Shown: positions 1 to 8,243 of the stretch, in pieces | Layout: each line of letters begins with the position of its first letter | Numbering within the stretch: the stretch's first letter is position 1 | Source of the DNA: Arthrobacter caoxuetaonis | Lineage (GTDB): Bacteria > Actinomycetota > Actinomycetes > Actinomycetales > Micrococcaceae | Assembly: GCF_023921125.1 (NCBI RefSeq) | Contig: NZ_CP099466.1 | Span: 1,550,001-1,614,000 of the forward strand | Reading direction: 5' to 3' | Length of the DNA stretch: 64,000 nucleotides | Translations under genes and position numbers: made by a program | Notes under the pieces: generated by a model | Told to the model about the DNA's origin: nothing | The model's database searches: none | What the model saw: only the letters and a program-made list of their open reading frames with translations

Positions 1-579
1 CTCTCCAACGCCGAGTGCGCTGCGCTGATCCAGGTGGTCGGAGCAGGGTCCGGACGCAGCTTCCAGCTGGAGGCCGCCCGCTACGGCAAGGTCATTTTCA
101 TGACTGATGCCGACGTCGACGGCGCCCACATCCGAACCCTGCTGCTCACCTTGTTTTTCCGCTACATGCGTCCCCTGGTGGAAGCCGGGCGCGTTTATGC
201 GGCTGTTCCCCCGCTGCATCGTGTTGAGGTCATTAACCATGGCTCCAAAGCCAACGAGATGGTCTACACATACAGCGAGAAGGAGCTGCACCAGCTGCTG
301 GCCCGGCTGGAGAAGGAAGGCAAGCGCTACAAGGAGCCCATCCAGCGCTACAAGGGCTTGGGCGAGATGGATGCCGACCAGCTGGCGGAGACCACCATGG
401 ATCCCCGGCACCGCACGCTGCGCCGGATCCGGCTCAGTGAGGCTGCGGAAGCAGACCGCACCATGGACCACGTCGACGAAGCCACGTTCGAGCTGCTGAT
501 GGGCAGTGACGTAGCGCCCCGGAAGGACTTCATCATTGCCGGTGCCGCGATGCTGGACCGGGACCGGATCGACGCCTAG
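1..579 (+). CDS. parE: Type IIA DNA topoisomerase subunit B, 3' end (topoisomerase IV / gyrase B)
   Basis: This is the C-terminal part of the ATP-hydrolysing subunit of a type IIA topoisomerase; the gene begins before the window and the frame is open to base 1. The visible part starts inside the TOPRIM domain, with the metal-binding DADVDGAHIRTL motif and the conserved QRYKGLGEMDADQL block near the end. A GyrA/ParC-type A subunit lies at 12979-15465 on the other strand. Known biology: many actinobacteria carry gyrBA near oriC plus a second, ParE/ParC-like pair. Calling this copy topoisomerase IV rather than gyrase is inference from its separation from its partner, because the distinguishing N-terminal parts are not visible. 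The stop at 577-579 faces the convergent protease gene. Confidence 0.85.
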   Translation, partial: LSNAECAALIQVVGAGSGRSFQLEAARYGKVIFMTDADVDGAHIRTLLLTLFFRYMRPLVEAGRVYAAVPPLHRVEVINHGSKANEMVYTYSEKELHQLLARLEKEGKRYKEPIQRYKGLGEMDADQLAETTMDPRHRTLRRIRLSEAAEADRTMDHVDEATFELLMGSDVAPRKDFIIAGAAMLDRDRIDA

Positions 580-606
580 CCCCGGGGCCTGCCCCGCAGC
601 TGCTGC

Positions 607-1575
607 CTAGCGGATCAGGCCGGGCGCGAAGAGGAGCACTGTGGGCACTGCCAGCAGCAGCACTGCGCTGGCCTGGATCACTGCCCGGATCCAGCGGGGG
701 AGCGGCGGCTGCGGAGTCAGCAGCCGGGAAAGCCGTCCGGCAATGACGTCCTCCTGGCCGTCCACCCCGCCGGTCACTGCCGCGGTACCGGTGGGGCCGG
801 GCAGGCTGGCAGCAGTTTCCGCCCCTGCCCCCGAGCCGACGATCGCGACGGCGCGGACCAGGGTCTGGCGGTCCACCTTCTTCAGCGCCTCGTCGTCGGC
901 CAGCATTTCGATTAGTTCGTTCACCGACTGCTGGGCGAGCTGTGACGTGGGAAGCCAGGGGAGAGCCGCACGCCAGGCAGCGAAGGCCCACAGGAGCAGA
1001 TGGTGGTGCTGGCTGAGGTGGGCCTTCTCATGCGTCATCACTGCGGTGAGTTCAGCTTCGGACAGGATGTCCATCAGGCCGTCAGAAAGCACGGTAACGG
1101 ACTGGCCTCCGCCCGGGAGGCAGTAGGCGACCGGTGAAGGATAGGGGATGACGAGGGTGGCCGGAGCGTCGAGCGACGGCGAACTGAGCAGGTTCAGCAT
1201 GTCCCGGTGCCGGCGGCGGCCGCTGAGGATCCGGTAATAGGTCAGCAGCAGGGTGAAGACCAGGTGGACGGTGAGCAGGATGGCCGCGCTGATCGCGAAG
1301 ACGTGGACCAGGCCGAGGGTTTCTGCAGGGCGTCTCTGGATGAGGATGTCCCAGAGCGACCGAAGCCCCTGGGCCAGGTTTTCCCCGATGGGCTCAAGGC
1401 CCCAGGCCAGCATCGCGCCGATCATGGAAAGCCCGCCGGCGAGTGCGATGGCCTGCCACAGCACCATCGCTGAAAACGGCGACCGTGAAGGCCATTTGGC
1501 ACGGGAAAGGATCACGGGCACGGGCCAGGCCAGGATGATGGCCAGCGCAGCCAGGAAATAGGACGCCCAGAACAT
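607..1575 (-). CDS. M56 (BlaR1-like) integral membrane zinc metalloprotease
   Basis: A 322-residue membrane protein with hydrophobic segments at the N-terminus, around residues 40-60 and 95-115, and again at the extreme C-terminus. An HEKAH zinc-protease motif (HExxH form) follows MTH in the cytosolic part. This is the architecture of the M56/BlaR1 family, but it lacks the extracellular penicillin-binding sensor domain of true BlaR1, so the signal it reads is unknown. In known systems the protease inactivates the BlaI/MecI repressor encoded beside it. Here it lies 20 bp after blaI on the same strand, so the two are almost certainly one operon. The nearby four-palindrome array in front of cydA suggests, by inference, that the pair controls cytochrome bd. 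Confidence 0.85.
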   Translation of the reverse strand: MFWASYFLAALAIILAWPVPVILSRAKWPSRSPFSAMVLWQAIALAGGLSMIGAMLAWGLEPIGENLAQGLRSLWDILIQRRPAETLGLVHVFAISAAILLTVHLVFTLLLTYYRILSGRRRHRDMLNLLSSPSLDAPATLVIPYPSPVAYCLPGGGQSVTVLSDGLMDILSEAELTAVMTHEKAHLSQHHHLLLWAFAAWRAALPWLPTSQLAQQSVNELIEMLADDEALKKVDRQTLVRAVAIVGSGAGAETAASLPGPTGTAAVTGGVDGQEDVIAGRLSRLLTPQPPLPRWIRAVIQASAVLLLAVPTVLLFAPGLIR

Positions 1576-1595
1576 GTGGAGCGCCGGTCCGCGGA

Positions 1596-1967
1596 CTAGG
1601 CGCCTTCCAGCAGCCTGCGCAGGGTCTGTGCCTCCGTCGCGGAGACGGAGCCGACGAATCGTGCCAGGACGGCTTCGCGGTCATTGGCTGAACCGAGGAC
1701 CTCGTGCATCAGTTCGGCCGTGTGTTCGGCGCGGGTAGTTACCGCCCGGTAGCGATGCGGGCGGATGTCACGCTCCCGGGCGACCAGCGCCTTCTTCTCC
1801 AGGCGCGAGAGGACGGTCAGCACGGTGGTTACCGCGAGCCCCTTCGCCTGGGCGCGTCCTGCGTCGTTCTGGGCCAACCGCTCGCGCAGTTCATTGGCGG
1901 TCAGGGCTTCGCTGGATTCCCAGAGGAGATCCATCATCGCCCGCTCAAGTTCTCCGAGAGTCGCCAT
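1596..1967 (-). CDS. blaI: BlaI/MecI/CopY-family transcriptional repressor
   Basis: A winged-helix repressor of 123 residues from the chosen start, typical of the family. It begins MATLGELERAMMDLLW, the usual N-terminus of BlaI proteins, and continues with the recognition-helix segment VTTVLTVLSRLEKKALVARE. The frame is open upstream to 2051, but the ATG at 1967 has a GAAAGAAGA ribosome site at a suitable distance and starts exactly where homologues start. BlaI proteins bind palindromes as dimers and are removed by a partner M56 protease, here the next gene. The four TCTAC-N5-GTAGA boxes at 2090-2185 lie between this gene and cydA and are the obvious operators, giving autoregulation and control of cydABDC. 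The ligand or stress is not evident. Confidence 0.88.
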   Translation of the reverse strand: MATLGELERAMMDLLWESSEALTANELRERLAQNDAGRAQAKGLAVTTVLTVLSRLEKKALVARERDIRPHRYRAVTTRAEHTAELMHEVLGSANDREAVLARFVGSVSATEAQTLRRLLEGA

Positions 1968-2089
1968 GTCAGTCTTCTTTCGTTCTTCGGTCCAGGGCCG
2001 GGGGATCACTCCGGGCAGGTCGTCCTGCGGGGCCAAACCAAGGATGGCCACGCGACGGAGCTTAACAGTACCGGTTTTTCGGCTCTGTC

Positions 2090-2185
2090 TCTACGACTTG
2101 TAGAAAAAAGATTCTACGAGCTGTAGAAAAGTCCTCCCGCGTTGTTCTACGATCAGTAGAAGAAGGGGGTTCTACGTTCTGTAGA
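2090..2185. promoter_or_regulatory. Array of four TCTAC-N5-GTAGA palindromes, probable BlaI operators
   Basis: Four 15-bp perfect-arm inverted repeats lie at 2090-2104, 2113-2127, 2146-2160 and 2171-2185. Each is TCTAC, five bases beginning with G (GACTT, GAGCT, GATCA, GTTCT), then GTAGA. Start-to-start spacings are 23, 33 and 25 bp. The TAC...GTA core resembles known BlaI/CopY-family sites. The last box ends 27 bp before the cydA start; the first lies 123 bp upstream of blaI. The position between a BlaI-family gene and the divergent cyd operon supports shared control of both; this is inference from sequence. Confidence 0.8.
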
Positions 2186-2212
2186 ACATGTCGCAACTGA
2201 AGGATTGTTTTC

Positions 2213-3820
2213 GTGGAAGCATTGGACATTGCCCGCTGGCAATTCGGGATTACAACGGTTTACCACTTCCTGATGGTTCCACTCACGATCGGCCTGGGGC
2301 TCGTAGTTGCTGCCCTGCAGACCGCCTGGGTGCGTACCGGAAAGGAAGAGTATCTTCGGCTCACCAAGTTCTGGGGCAAGCTGTTCCTGATCAACTTCAT
2401 CATGGGTGTAGCCACAGGCTTGGTCCAGGAGTTCCAGTTCGGTATGGCGTGGAGCGAATACAGCCGCTTCGTCGGGGACGTGTTCGGTGCTCCGCTGGCG
2501 CTGGAGTCCCTGCTGGCCTTCTTCACCGAGTCCGTTTTCCTGGGACTCTGGATCTTCGGCTGGAAACGGCTTCCGCAGAAGCTGCACCTTGCCACCATCT
2601 GGCTGGCCACCGGTGCTTCTGCCCTGTCTGCCTACTTCATCCTGGCCGCTAATTCCTGGATGCAGCACCCCGTCGGCGTTGAGATGGTCGACGGACGTGC
2701 CGTCATGACGGATATCTGGGCCATCCTGACCAACAACACCCTGCTGGTTGCCTTCCCGCACACCATTACCGGTGCGTTCGCAGTCGCCGGCGGCTTCCTG
2801 CTGGGTATCTCCTGGTACCAGCTGTGGAAGCGGCGCCGCGACGGAATCGACACCGTGGATGCGGACGGCCGTGTGGTGGTGGGGGAGAATGCGGCCATTG
2901 GCCGTGACAGGACCGACCATGCGGTCTGGATCAAGGCACTGCGCATCGGCGCCGCCGTCGCCGTCGTCGCTTTTGCCGGCACAGCCATCACCGGCGACCT
3001 GCAGGGCAAGCTGATGTTCGAACAGCAGCCGATGAAGATGGCGGCTGCCGAGGCTGCCTGCCACAACGGCACCGCGTTCTCCGTGCTCTCCGTAGGTGAC
3101 GTGGGTGCCAAGGACTGCGAAGACGTCCAGACCCTGATCGAGGTCCCCGGCGTGCTGTCCTTCCTGGCCAACGGCGACTTCAACACTCCTGTCGAAGGCG
3201 TGAACACGCTGATCCCGGAATACCAGGAGAAGTACGGCACGCACCTGCCCGACGACCCGATGTACGGCGAACAGGCCGGACAGGAAATCGACTACCTCCC
3301 CGTGATGTCAGTGACCTACTGGGGCTTCCGGATCATGATCGGTTTCGGCGGCGTCGCTGCCATTGCGGCCGCAGTTGCACTGTGGGTCACCCGCAAGGGC
3401 ACCGTCCCGGAGTCCAAGTGGCTCATGCGGCTTGCGGTCTTCGGGATCCTCGCTCCGTTCGGCGCCAACAGCGCCGGCTGGATCTTCACGGAAATGGGCC
3501 GCCAGCCCTTCGTCGTCGTGCCTAACCCGAGCTTCACCGGCATAGACAACGTGTTCATGTTTACCGCGGCGGCCGTGTCGCCGGGGGTCAGCATGGCGGA
3601 ACTGCTGTTCTCCGTCATCTCGTTCACGGTGATCTACCTGGCCCTGCTCGTGGTTGAAGTGCGGCTGCTGTTCAAGTACGTACGCGGCGGCGTTCCGTCT
3701 GCGATGCCCGAACTGCTCCACGCGTCGGATTCAGACGACGGTGACGGCGACGGCACTCCGGGCACACCCGGCACGCCCGGTGGACGGAAGTCCGACGACG
3801 TCCTCGATTTCGCCTACTAG
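2213..3820 (+). CDS. cydA: Cytochrome bd ubiquinol/menaquinol oxidase subunit I
   Basis: Subunit I of the high-affinity terminal oxidase cytochrome bd, a membrane protein that oxidises quinol and binds hemes b558, b595 and d. It starts at GTG (2213) with AAGGA eight bases upstream and gives 535 residues. The N-terminal TTVYHFLMVPLTIG segment carries the axial heme histidine at residue 18; PHTITGA holds the conserved histidine of the b558 site region. The usual GRQPW motif reads GRQPF here. The C-terminus ends in a low-complexity stretch rich in Asp, Gly, Thr and Pro, beyond the last helix, not expected to be functional core. It is first in the cydA-cydB-cydDC operon, preceded by the four-palindrome array, so it is probably BlaI-controlled. 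Confidence 0.95.
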   Translation: MEALDIARWQFGITTVYHFLMVPLTIGLGLVVAALQTAWVRTGKEEYLRLTKFWGKLFLINFIMGVATGLVQEFQFGMAWSEYSRFVGDVFGAPLALESLLAFFTESVFLGLWIFGWKRLPQKLHLATIWLATGASALSAYFILAANSWMQHPVGVEMVDGRAVMTDIWAILTNNTLLVAFPHTITGAFAVAGGFLLGISWYQLWKRRRDGIDTVDADGRVVVGENAAIGRDRTDHAVWIKALRIGAAVAVVAFAGTAITGDLQGKLMFEQQPMKMAAAEAACHNGTAFSVLSVGDVGAKDCEDVQTLIEVPGVLSFLANGDFNTPVEGVNTLIPEYQEKYGTHLPDDPMYGEQAGQEIDYLPVMSVTYWGFRIMIGFGGVAAIAAAVALWVTRKGTVPESKWLMRLAVFGILAPFGANSAGWIFTEMGRQPFVVVPNPSFTGIDNVFMFTAAAVSPGVSMAELLFSVISFTVIYLALLVVEVRLLFKYVRGGVPSAMPELLHASDSDDGDGDGTPGTPGTPGGRKSDDVLDFAY

Positions 3821-3835
3821 CGCCGGAGACCCAAA

Positions 3836-4852
3836 ATGACGCTTGCAACTTTCTGGTTCATCGTTATCGCCTTCCTGTGGGTCGGATACCTCTTCCTGGA
3901 GGGATTCGACCTCGGCGTGGGCATGCTCATGAAGCTCTTTGCCCGCAGTGAACGCGACCGCCGCGTGCTGCTCAATACCATCGGACCGGTGTGGGACGGC
4001 AATGAGGTCTGGCTGATCACTGCCGGCGCCATGACCTTCGCAGCATTCCCCATGTGGTACGCCTCGCTGTTCTCGGCGCTCTATATCCCGCTGACGCTGG
4101 TCCTCCTGGGTCTGATCTTCCGGGCAGTGTCCATCGAGTACAGGGGCAAGCACGACTCCGATTCCTGGCGGAACCGCTGGGACTGGGCCATGGCCCTGGG
4201 CTCCTTCGTGAGCGCCTTCGGTGTGGGGGCCGCCCTGGCCCTGACTTCCACCGGCCTGCCGCTGAATGAGAACGGCGACCGTGTGGGCGGTGCCTTTGCC
4301 TGGTTGACGCCATGGGCAGTGCTGGGCGGCCTCGCTGTGGTCGGCTTCGCCCTGGTGCATGCATGCGCCTTCCTGACGCTGAAGACCGACGGCGAGATCC
4401 GGGCCCGTGCCCGTCGTGCCCTGGTCCGCTGGCTGCCCGTGGGGATCCTGCCGCTGGCAGCCTGGGCTGTCGGCGTACAGTTCCTCAGCGGGGACCTGAT
4501 GTCCCTGATCCCGCTCGCCGTGGCGGTAGTCGCCGTTGCCGTTGCCTGGCTGATGGCGTCCCGCGGCAAGGAAGCCCTGGCCTTCGGCTCCCTGGCAGTG
4601 TTCCTGCTTTTCGGCGCGGTATCCATATTCGCAGCCATGTACCCCGTGGTGCTCCCGTCCACGCTGGACGCAGCTTGGAACCTGACGGTGGAGAACGCCT
4701 CCTCCGGGCCGTACACCCTGAAGGTGATCACCTGGGTTTCCGTCTTTGGCCTTCCCATCGTCCTCCTCTACCAGGGCTGGACCTACTGGGTGTTCCGCAA
4801 GCGCATTAGCGCAGACTCCATCCCTCCGGTTCATAGGATCACGGCCCAGTGA
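3836..4852 (+). CDS. cydB: Cytochrome bd oxidase subunit II
   Basis: Subunit II of cytochrome bd, 338 residues, with the usual multi-helix membrane organisation. The N-terminus (FWFIVIAFLWVGYLFLEGFD followed by LGVGML) and the downstream GPVWDGNEVWL motif are the family hallmarks. It begins at ATG 15 bp after the cydA stop. Its last codons overlap the cydDC start by four bases (GTGA at 4849-4852), so translation of the assembly transporter is probably coupled to it. Function and operon membership are clear. Confidence 0.95.
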   Translation: MTLATFWFIVIAFLWVGYLFLEGFDLGVGMLMKLFARSERDRRVLLNTIGPVWDGNEVWLITAGAMTFAAFPMWYASLFSALYIPLTLVLLGLIFRAVSIEYRGKHDSDSWRNRWDWAMALGSFVSAFGVGAALALTSTGLPLNENGDRVGGAFAWLTPWAVLGGLAVVGFALVHACAFLTLKTDGEIRARARRALVRWLPVGILPLAAWAVGVQFLSGDLMSLIPLAVAVVAVAVAWLMASRGKEALAFGSLAVFLLFGAVSIFAAMYPVVLPSTLDAAWNLTVENASSGPYTLKVITWVSVFGLPIVLLYQGWTYWVFRKRISADSIPPVHRITAQ

Positions 4853-7800
4853 AACCGGTTCTTCCTGTCAGCGCCACCAGCCGCCGGGCCCTGTACCTGC
4901 TCGGCCTGCTGGCGGCGCTGAAGGCCGTCGGTCTGGTGCTGCTGGCCACCGGCATCGCCGCGGGCATTGCCGGACTGGCCGCGGGCGGCCCGGACTGGGG
5001 TTACGTCGCGGCCACCGGTCTTGCCGGTGCGCTGCTGCGGTCCCTGGCGATGTGGGCGCAGGAAACCGTCGCCCAGCGGGCCGCCGCCGGGGTCAAGGAT
5101 GAGCTGCGCGCCCAGCTGGCCGACCGGGTGCTCGAGGAGGGCGGGAGTGTTCCCGGCATGGGATCGGGCGCGCTCAGCGTGCTTTTGACCCGCGGGCTGG
5201 ACGGACTGGACAACTACTATGCCAAGTACCTGCCGGCCCTGGTGACCTGTGCCGTGCTGCCCCTGCTCGTTGGCATCCGGATCCTCGCTGCTGACTGGGT
5301 CAGTGCAGTCGTCATCGTCCTGACGGTGCCGCTGGTTCCGGTGTTCATGATCCTGATCGGCCTGCATACCGGGGACAAGACAGCCAAGGCCATCGACGCG
5401 CTCAACCGGCTCTCGGACAACATGCTGGAGCTGGCCAAGGGCCTGCCCGTGCTCGTGGGTCTGGGCCGGGCCAGGGCCCAGACCCGCGCCCTGCGCGACG
5501 TTGCCGACCGCTACCGGACCACCACGCTGGAAACCCTGCGCGTGGCCTTCCTTTCCTCCCTGGCGCTGGAACTGATCGCGACGATCTCCGTGGCCGTAGT
5601 GGCCGTGTTCATCGGTGTCCGCCTGGTCCACGGCGACATGAGCCTGGAAATGGGACTGCTGGCCCTGCTCCTGGCGCCCGAGTGCTACCAGCCCCTGCGC
5701 GACCTTGGTACGGCCCACCACTCCAGCGAGGACGGACTCGAGGCGCTGAAGCGGACGAACGCGGTCCTTGACGCACCCGTTTCCACGCCGCTTGTCCCGG
5801 CCGACGGCGCCGCCGGCGCCGTGGCAGTCCACGGGCTCACCGTCCGCTACCCGGGACGTCCCGGTGCCGTCATCGATGGGCTCAGTTTCATTGTCCCCGT
5901 GGGCAGCATCGCCGCGCTCACCGGCCCCAGCGGATCCGGCAAGACCAGTGTCCTGGAAATCCTTGCCGGGCTGCGCCGCGACGGGGCCGGAGCAACCATC
6001 GCAGGGACGGTCCAGGGGGTGGACCGTGCTTCGGTGGCCTGGATTCCGCAGCACCCGGTTCTCATGGAAGAGACCGTGCGGGAGGAAATCGGGCTGTACT
6101 CCGGACTCAGCGACGGGAGCGGGCAGCGGCGTGCCGCAGCGCGGGCACTGGCAGAGGTCGATGCCGCCCATCTGCTGGAGAAAACGACGGCGGAACTGAG
6201 CCCGGGCGAACAGCGCCGCGTCGCGGTCGCCCGGGCGGTCGCCCGGGTCCAGAACGTACCCGGCGTCCGTGTCCTGCTGGCGGATGAGCCGACCGCGCAC
6301 CTCGATAACCACAGTGCCGCAGCCGTCCGTGCCGCCCTCTCCAGGCTCCGGCTTCAGTGCACCGTCCTGCTGGTGGCCCATGACCCCGAAACGGCAGCCA
6401 TTGCCGACGTCGTCATCCCGGTCTCCGGCGCGGCCCCGTCGGAAGGACTGCAGCCCCTTGGCTCCTGGGCAGACGCTGTGGACACCCCCTTGGACGAACC
6501 CCTGGAAAGTACAGCGAACGCCGAAGAACGGCACGGTCCGGCCGTCCGGCAGCCGCTGTGGAGAAACCTGCTGGTGCTGAGGCCGTGGAGCCCGCAGTTC
6601 CTGAAGGCCCTGGCCTACGGCACCGGAGCCACCATCTTCGCCGTGGCGCTCAGCGCGCTCTCGGGCTGGCTGATCGTCCGTGCCTCCGAGCAGCCGCCGA
6701 TCCTTTACCTGCTGATGGCAATCGTCGGTGTGCGGTTCTTCGGCATCGGACGTGCCGTCCTGCGCTACCGCGACCGGCTCCACCTTCATGACGCGGTTTT
6801 CCGCGCCACGAATTCCATCCGGATCCGTCTCTGGAACGGGCTGCTGAACCGGCCCGAAGGCTGGCGGAGGCTGGCACGCGGCGGCGGAGCGCTCGAACGG
6901 CTGGTGGGCGACGTCGACGAATTGCGGGACATCGCTCCCCGGGTCGTCTTCGCCCCGGTGACGGCTTTCATGACCGCCGTGGCAGCATGCGTTGCCACCT
7001 GGCTCCTGATTCCGGAAGCGATCCTGGTGCAGATCGGACTCTGCGTCGTCGGGCTCGTCGGCGCCCCGCTGCTCGCGCTGTGGGCTGATTCCACCGCCCG
7101 GGGACGGACTGTTGCCCTGCAGTCGCGGGCTATGGCCGCGATGGCCAAACTGCTGACGGCAGCCAGGGACCTGGAAGCGAACAGCAGCTCCGGCCCGGTC
7201 CTCTCCCGGCAGCGTGCACTGGATTCCGCCGCGGCCCAAGCTGCCCGGCGCAGCGCCTGGGCACAGGGACTGGCCAACGCCGTGACGGCACTGGCCTGCG
7301 CCGGGTCCGCGCTGTGGATCCTGAGCCTGGCACAGGGCGTCCCGGTAACGGCGGCGTCGTTGATCGTGCTCATGCAGCTCGCCCTGCTGGAGTGCTTCGC
7401 AGCCGTGAACGGCTCGATCCAGCAGTTCCAGGCCTGGCGCATCCTGGGCGACAAGGTGCTCCCCGACCTTGGTTCCAGCTCCGTTGCTCCGGCGGATGAT
7501 CACGGGTCCAGCGCCCTGCAGAGGCCGGCCGCCGCAGGAACTGTTCCTGTCCCCGGCCATGCGGGTCCAGGCGCGATCGACCTCATCGGGATCCGTTACC
7601 GCTATCCGGGAGCCTCTGCCGATGTGCTGGACGGTGTTGACCTGCACCTTGAGACGGGCCGCTGGCTGGCCGTCACCGGACCGTCCGGAAGCGGAAAGTC
7701 CACGCTGCTGGGTGTGCTCCTGGGCTTCCTCAGGCCTCAGGACGGCATCTTCCTGAAGGACGGGCAGCCCGCCGAAAACATGGACAGGGAAGAGCGGGGC

Positions 7801-8238
7801 ATGGCCTGGTGCCCGCAGGAAGCGCATCTCTTCAACTCCACCGTCCGGGGCAACCTGCTCCTGGCACGCGACCGCGAACATGCTCCGTCCACGGACGAAA
7901 TGCTCGACGTCCTCACGGCTGTCGGCCTTGAAGACCTGATTGCAGAACTTCAGGACGGCATTGACACCAGGATCGGCAATGGCGGCCATTTCCTCTCGGG
8001 CGGCCAGCGGCAGCGGCTCGCCGTGGCCCGCGCCCTGCTCACCGAGGCGGACATTGTGCTCCTGGACGAACCTACTGCCCACTTGGATCCGCCAGCAGGA
8101 CGCCGCCTCATGGCGGACCTCAGGAAGGGCCTGGCCGGTAAGTCGGTGGTGGTGGTGACCCATAATCCGGCGGACGCGGCCTGGTGCGACGATGAACTGG
8201 TGCTGGGTGCGGAGGATCGGAGTCTTGCCCTACGCTAG
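4849..8238 (+). CDS. cydDC: Fused CydD-CydC ABC transporter for cytochrome bd assembly
   Basis: One 1129-residue polypeptide holds two complete ABC half-transporters in series, where many bacteria use separate CydD and CydC proteins. The first half has membrane helices, a Walker A GPSGSGKT at about residue 359, an unusual signature LSPGEQRR and a Walker B ending ADEPTAHLD near 478. The second half has a second helix set, Walker A GPSGSGKST near 944, a standard LSGGQRQR signature and Walker B LLDEPTAHLD near 1069. CydDC exports reductant (thiols) and/or handles heme for cytochrome bd maturation; recent work on the E. coli complex favours heme handling. The linker at about 535-570 and that before the second nucleotide-binding domain are Pro/Ala-rich. 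Start GTG overlaps the cydB stop. Confidence 0.93.
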   Translation: MKPVLPVSATSRRALYLLGLLAALKAVGLVLLATGIAAGIAGLAAGGPDWGYVAATGLAGALLRSLAMWAQETVAQRAAAGVKDELRAQLADRVLEEGGSVPGMGSGALSVLLTRGLDGLDNYYAKYLPALVTCAVLPLLVGIRILAADWVSAVVIVLTVPLVPVFMILIGLHTGDKTAKAIDALNRLSDNMLELAKGLPVLVGLGRARAQTRALRDVADRYRTTTLETLRVAFLSSLALELIATISVAVVAVFIGVRLVHGDMSLEMGLLALLLAPECYQPLRDLGTAHHSSEDGLEALKRTNAVLDAPVSTPLVPADGAAGAVAVHGLTVRYPGRPGAVIDGLSFIVPVGSIAALTGPSGSGKTSVLEILAGLRRDGAGATIAGTVQGVDRASVAWIPQHPVLMEETVREEIGLYSGLSDGSGQRRAAARALAEVDAAHLLEKTTAELSPGEQRRVAVARAVARVQNVPGVRVLLADEPTAHLDNHSAAAVRAALSRLRLQCTVLLVAHDPETAAIADVVIPVSGAAPSEGLQPLGSWADAVDTPLDEPLESTANAEERHGPAVRQPLWRNLLVLRPWSPQFLKALAYGTGATIFAVALSALSGWLIVRASEQPPILYLLMAIVGVRFFGIGRAVLRYRDRLHLHDAVFRATNSIRIRLWNGLLNRPEGWRRLARGGGALERLVGDVDELRDIAPRVVFAPVTAFMTAVAACVATWLLIPEAILVQIGLCVVGLVGAPLLALWADSTARGRTVALQSRAMAAMAKLLTAARDLEANSSSGPVLSRQRALDSAAAQAARRSAWAQGLANAVTALACAGSALWILSLAQGVPVTAASLIVLMQLALLECFAAVNGSIQQFQAWRILGDKVLPDLGSSSVAPADDHGSSALQRPAAAGTVPVPGHAGPGAIDLIGIRYRYPGASADVLDGVDLHLETGRWLAVTGPSGSGKSTLLGVLLGFLRPQDGIFLKDGQPAENMDREERGMAWCPQEAHLFNSTVRGNLLLARDREHAPSTDEMLDVLTAVGLEDLIAELQDGIDTRIGNGGHFLSGGQRQRLAVARALLTEADIVLLDEPTAHLDPPAGRRLMADLRKGLAGKSVVVVTHNPADAAWCDDELVLGAEDRSLALR
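8231..8236 (+). promoter_or_regulatory. Candidate -10 box (TACGCT) for leaderless transcript of the GNAT gene
   Basis: TACGCT fits TANNNT and ends seven bases before the ATG at 8244, the geometry of actinobacterial leaderless promoters. No Shine-Dalgarno site is visible. The box lies inside the last codons of cydDC. Confidence 0.4.
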
Positions 8239-8243
8239 GGGCC

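Noticed and set aside
607-1967. Beta-lactam resistance regulation by blaI and the M56 gene
   Set aside because: No beta-lactamase or penicillin-sensing domain is present; the operator array faces cydA.
4831-8163. Very long open frame (1110 codons) on the minus strand opposite cydDC
   Set aside because: It mirrors the codon structure of cydDC, shows no domain and is rich in Gly/Gln/His/Pro as expected for an antisense frame in high-GC DNA.
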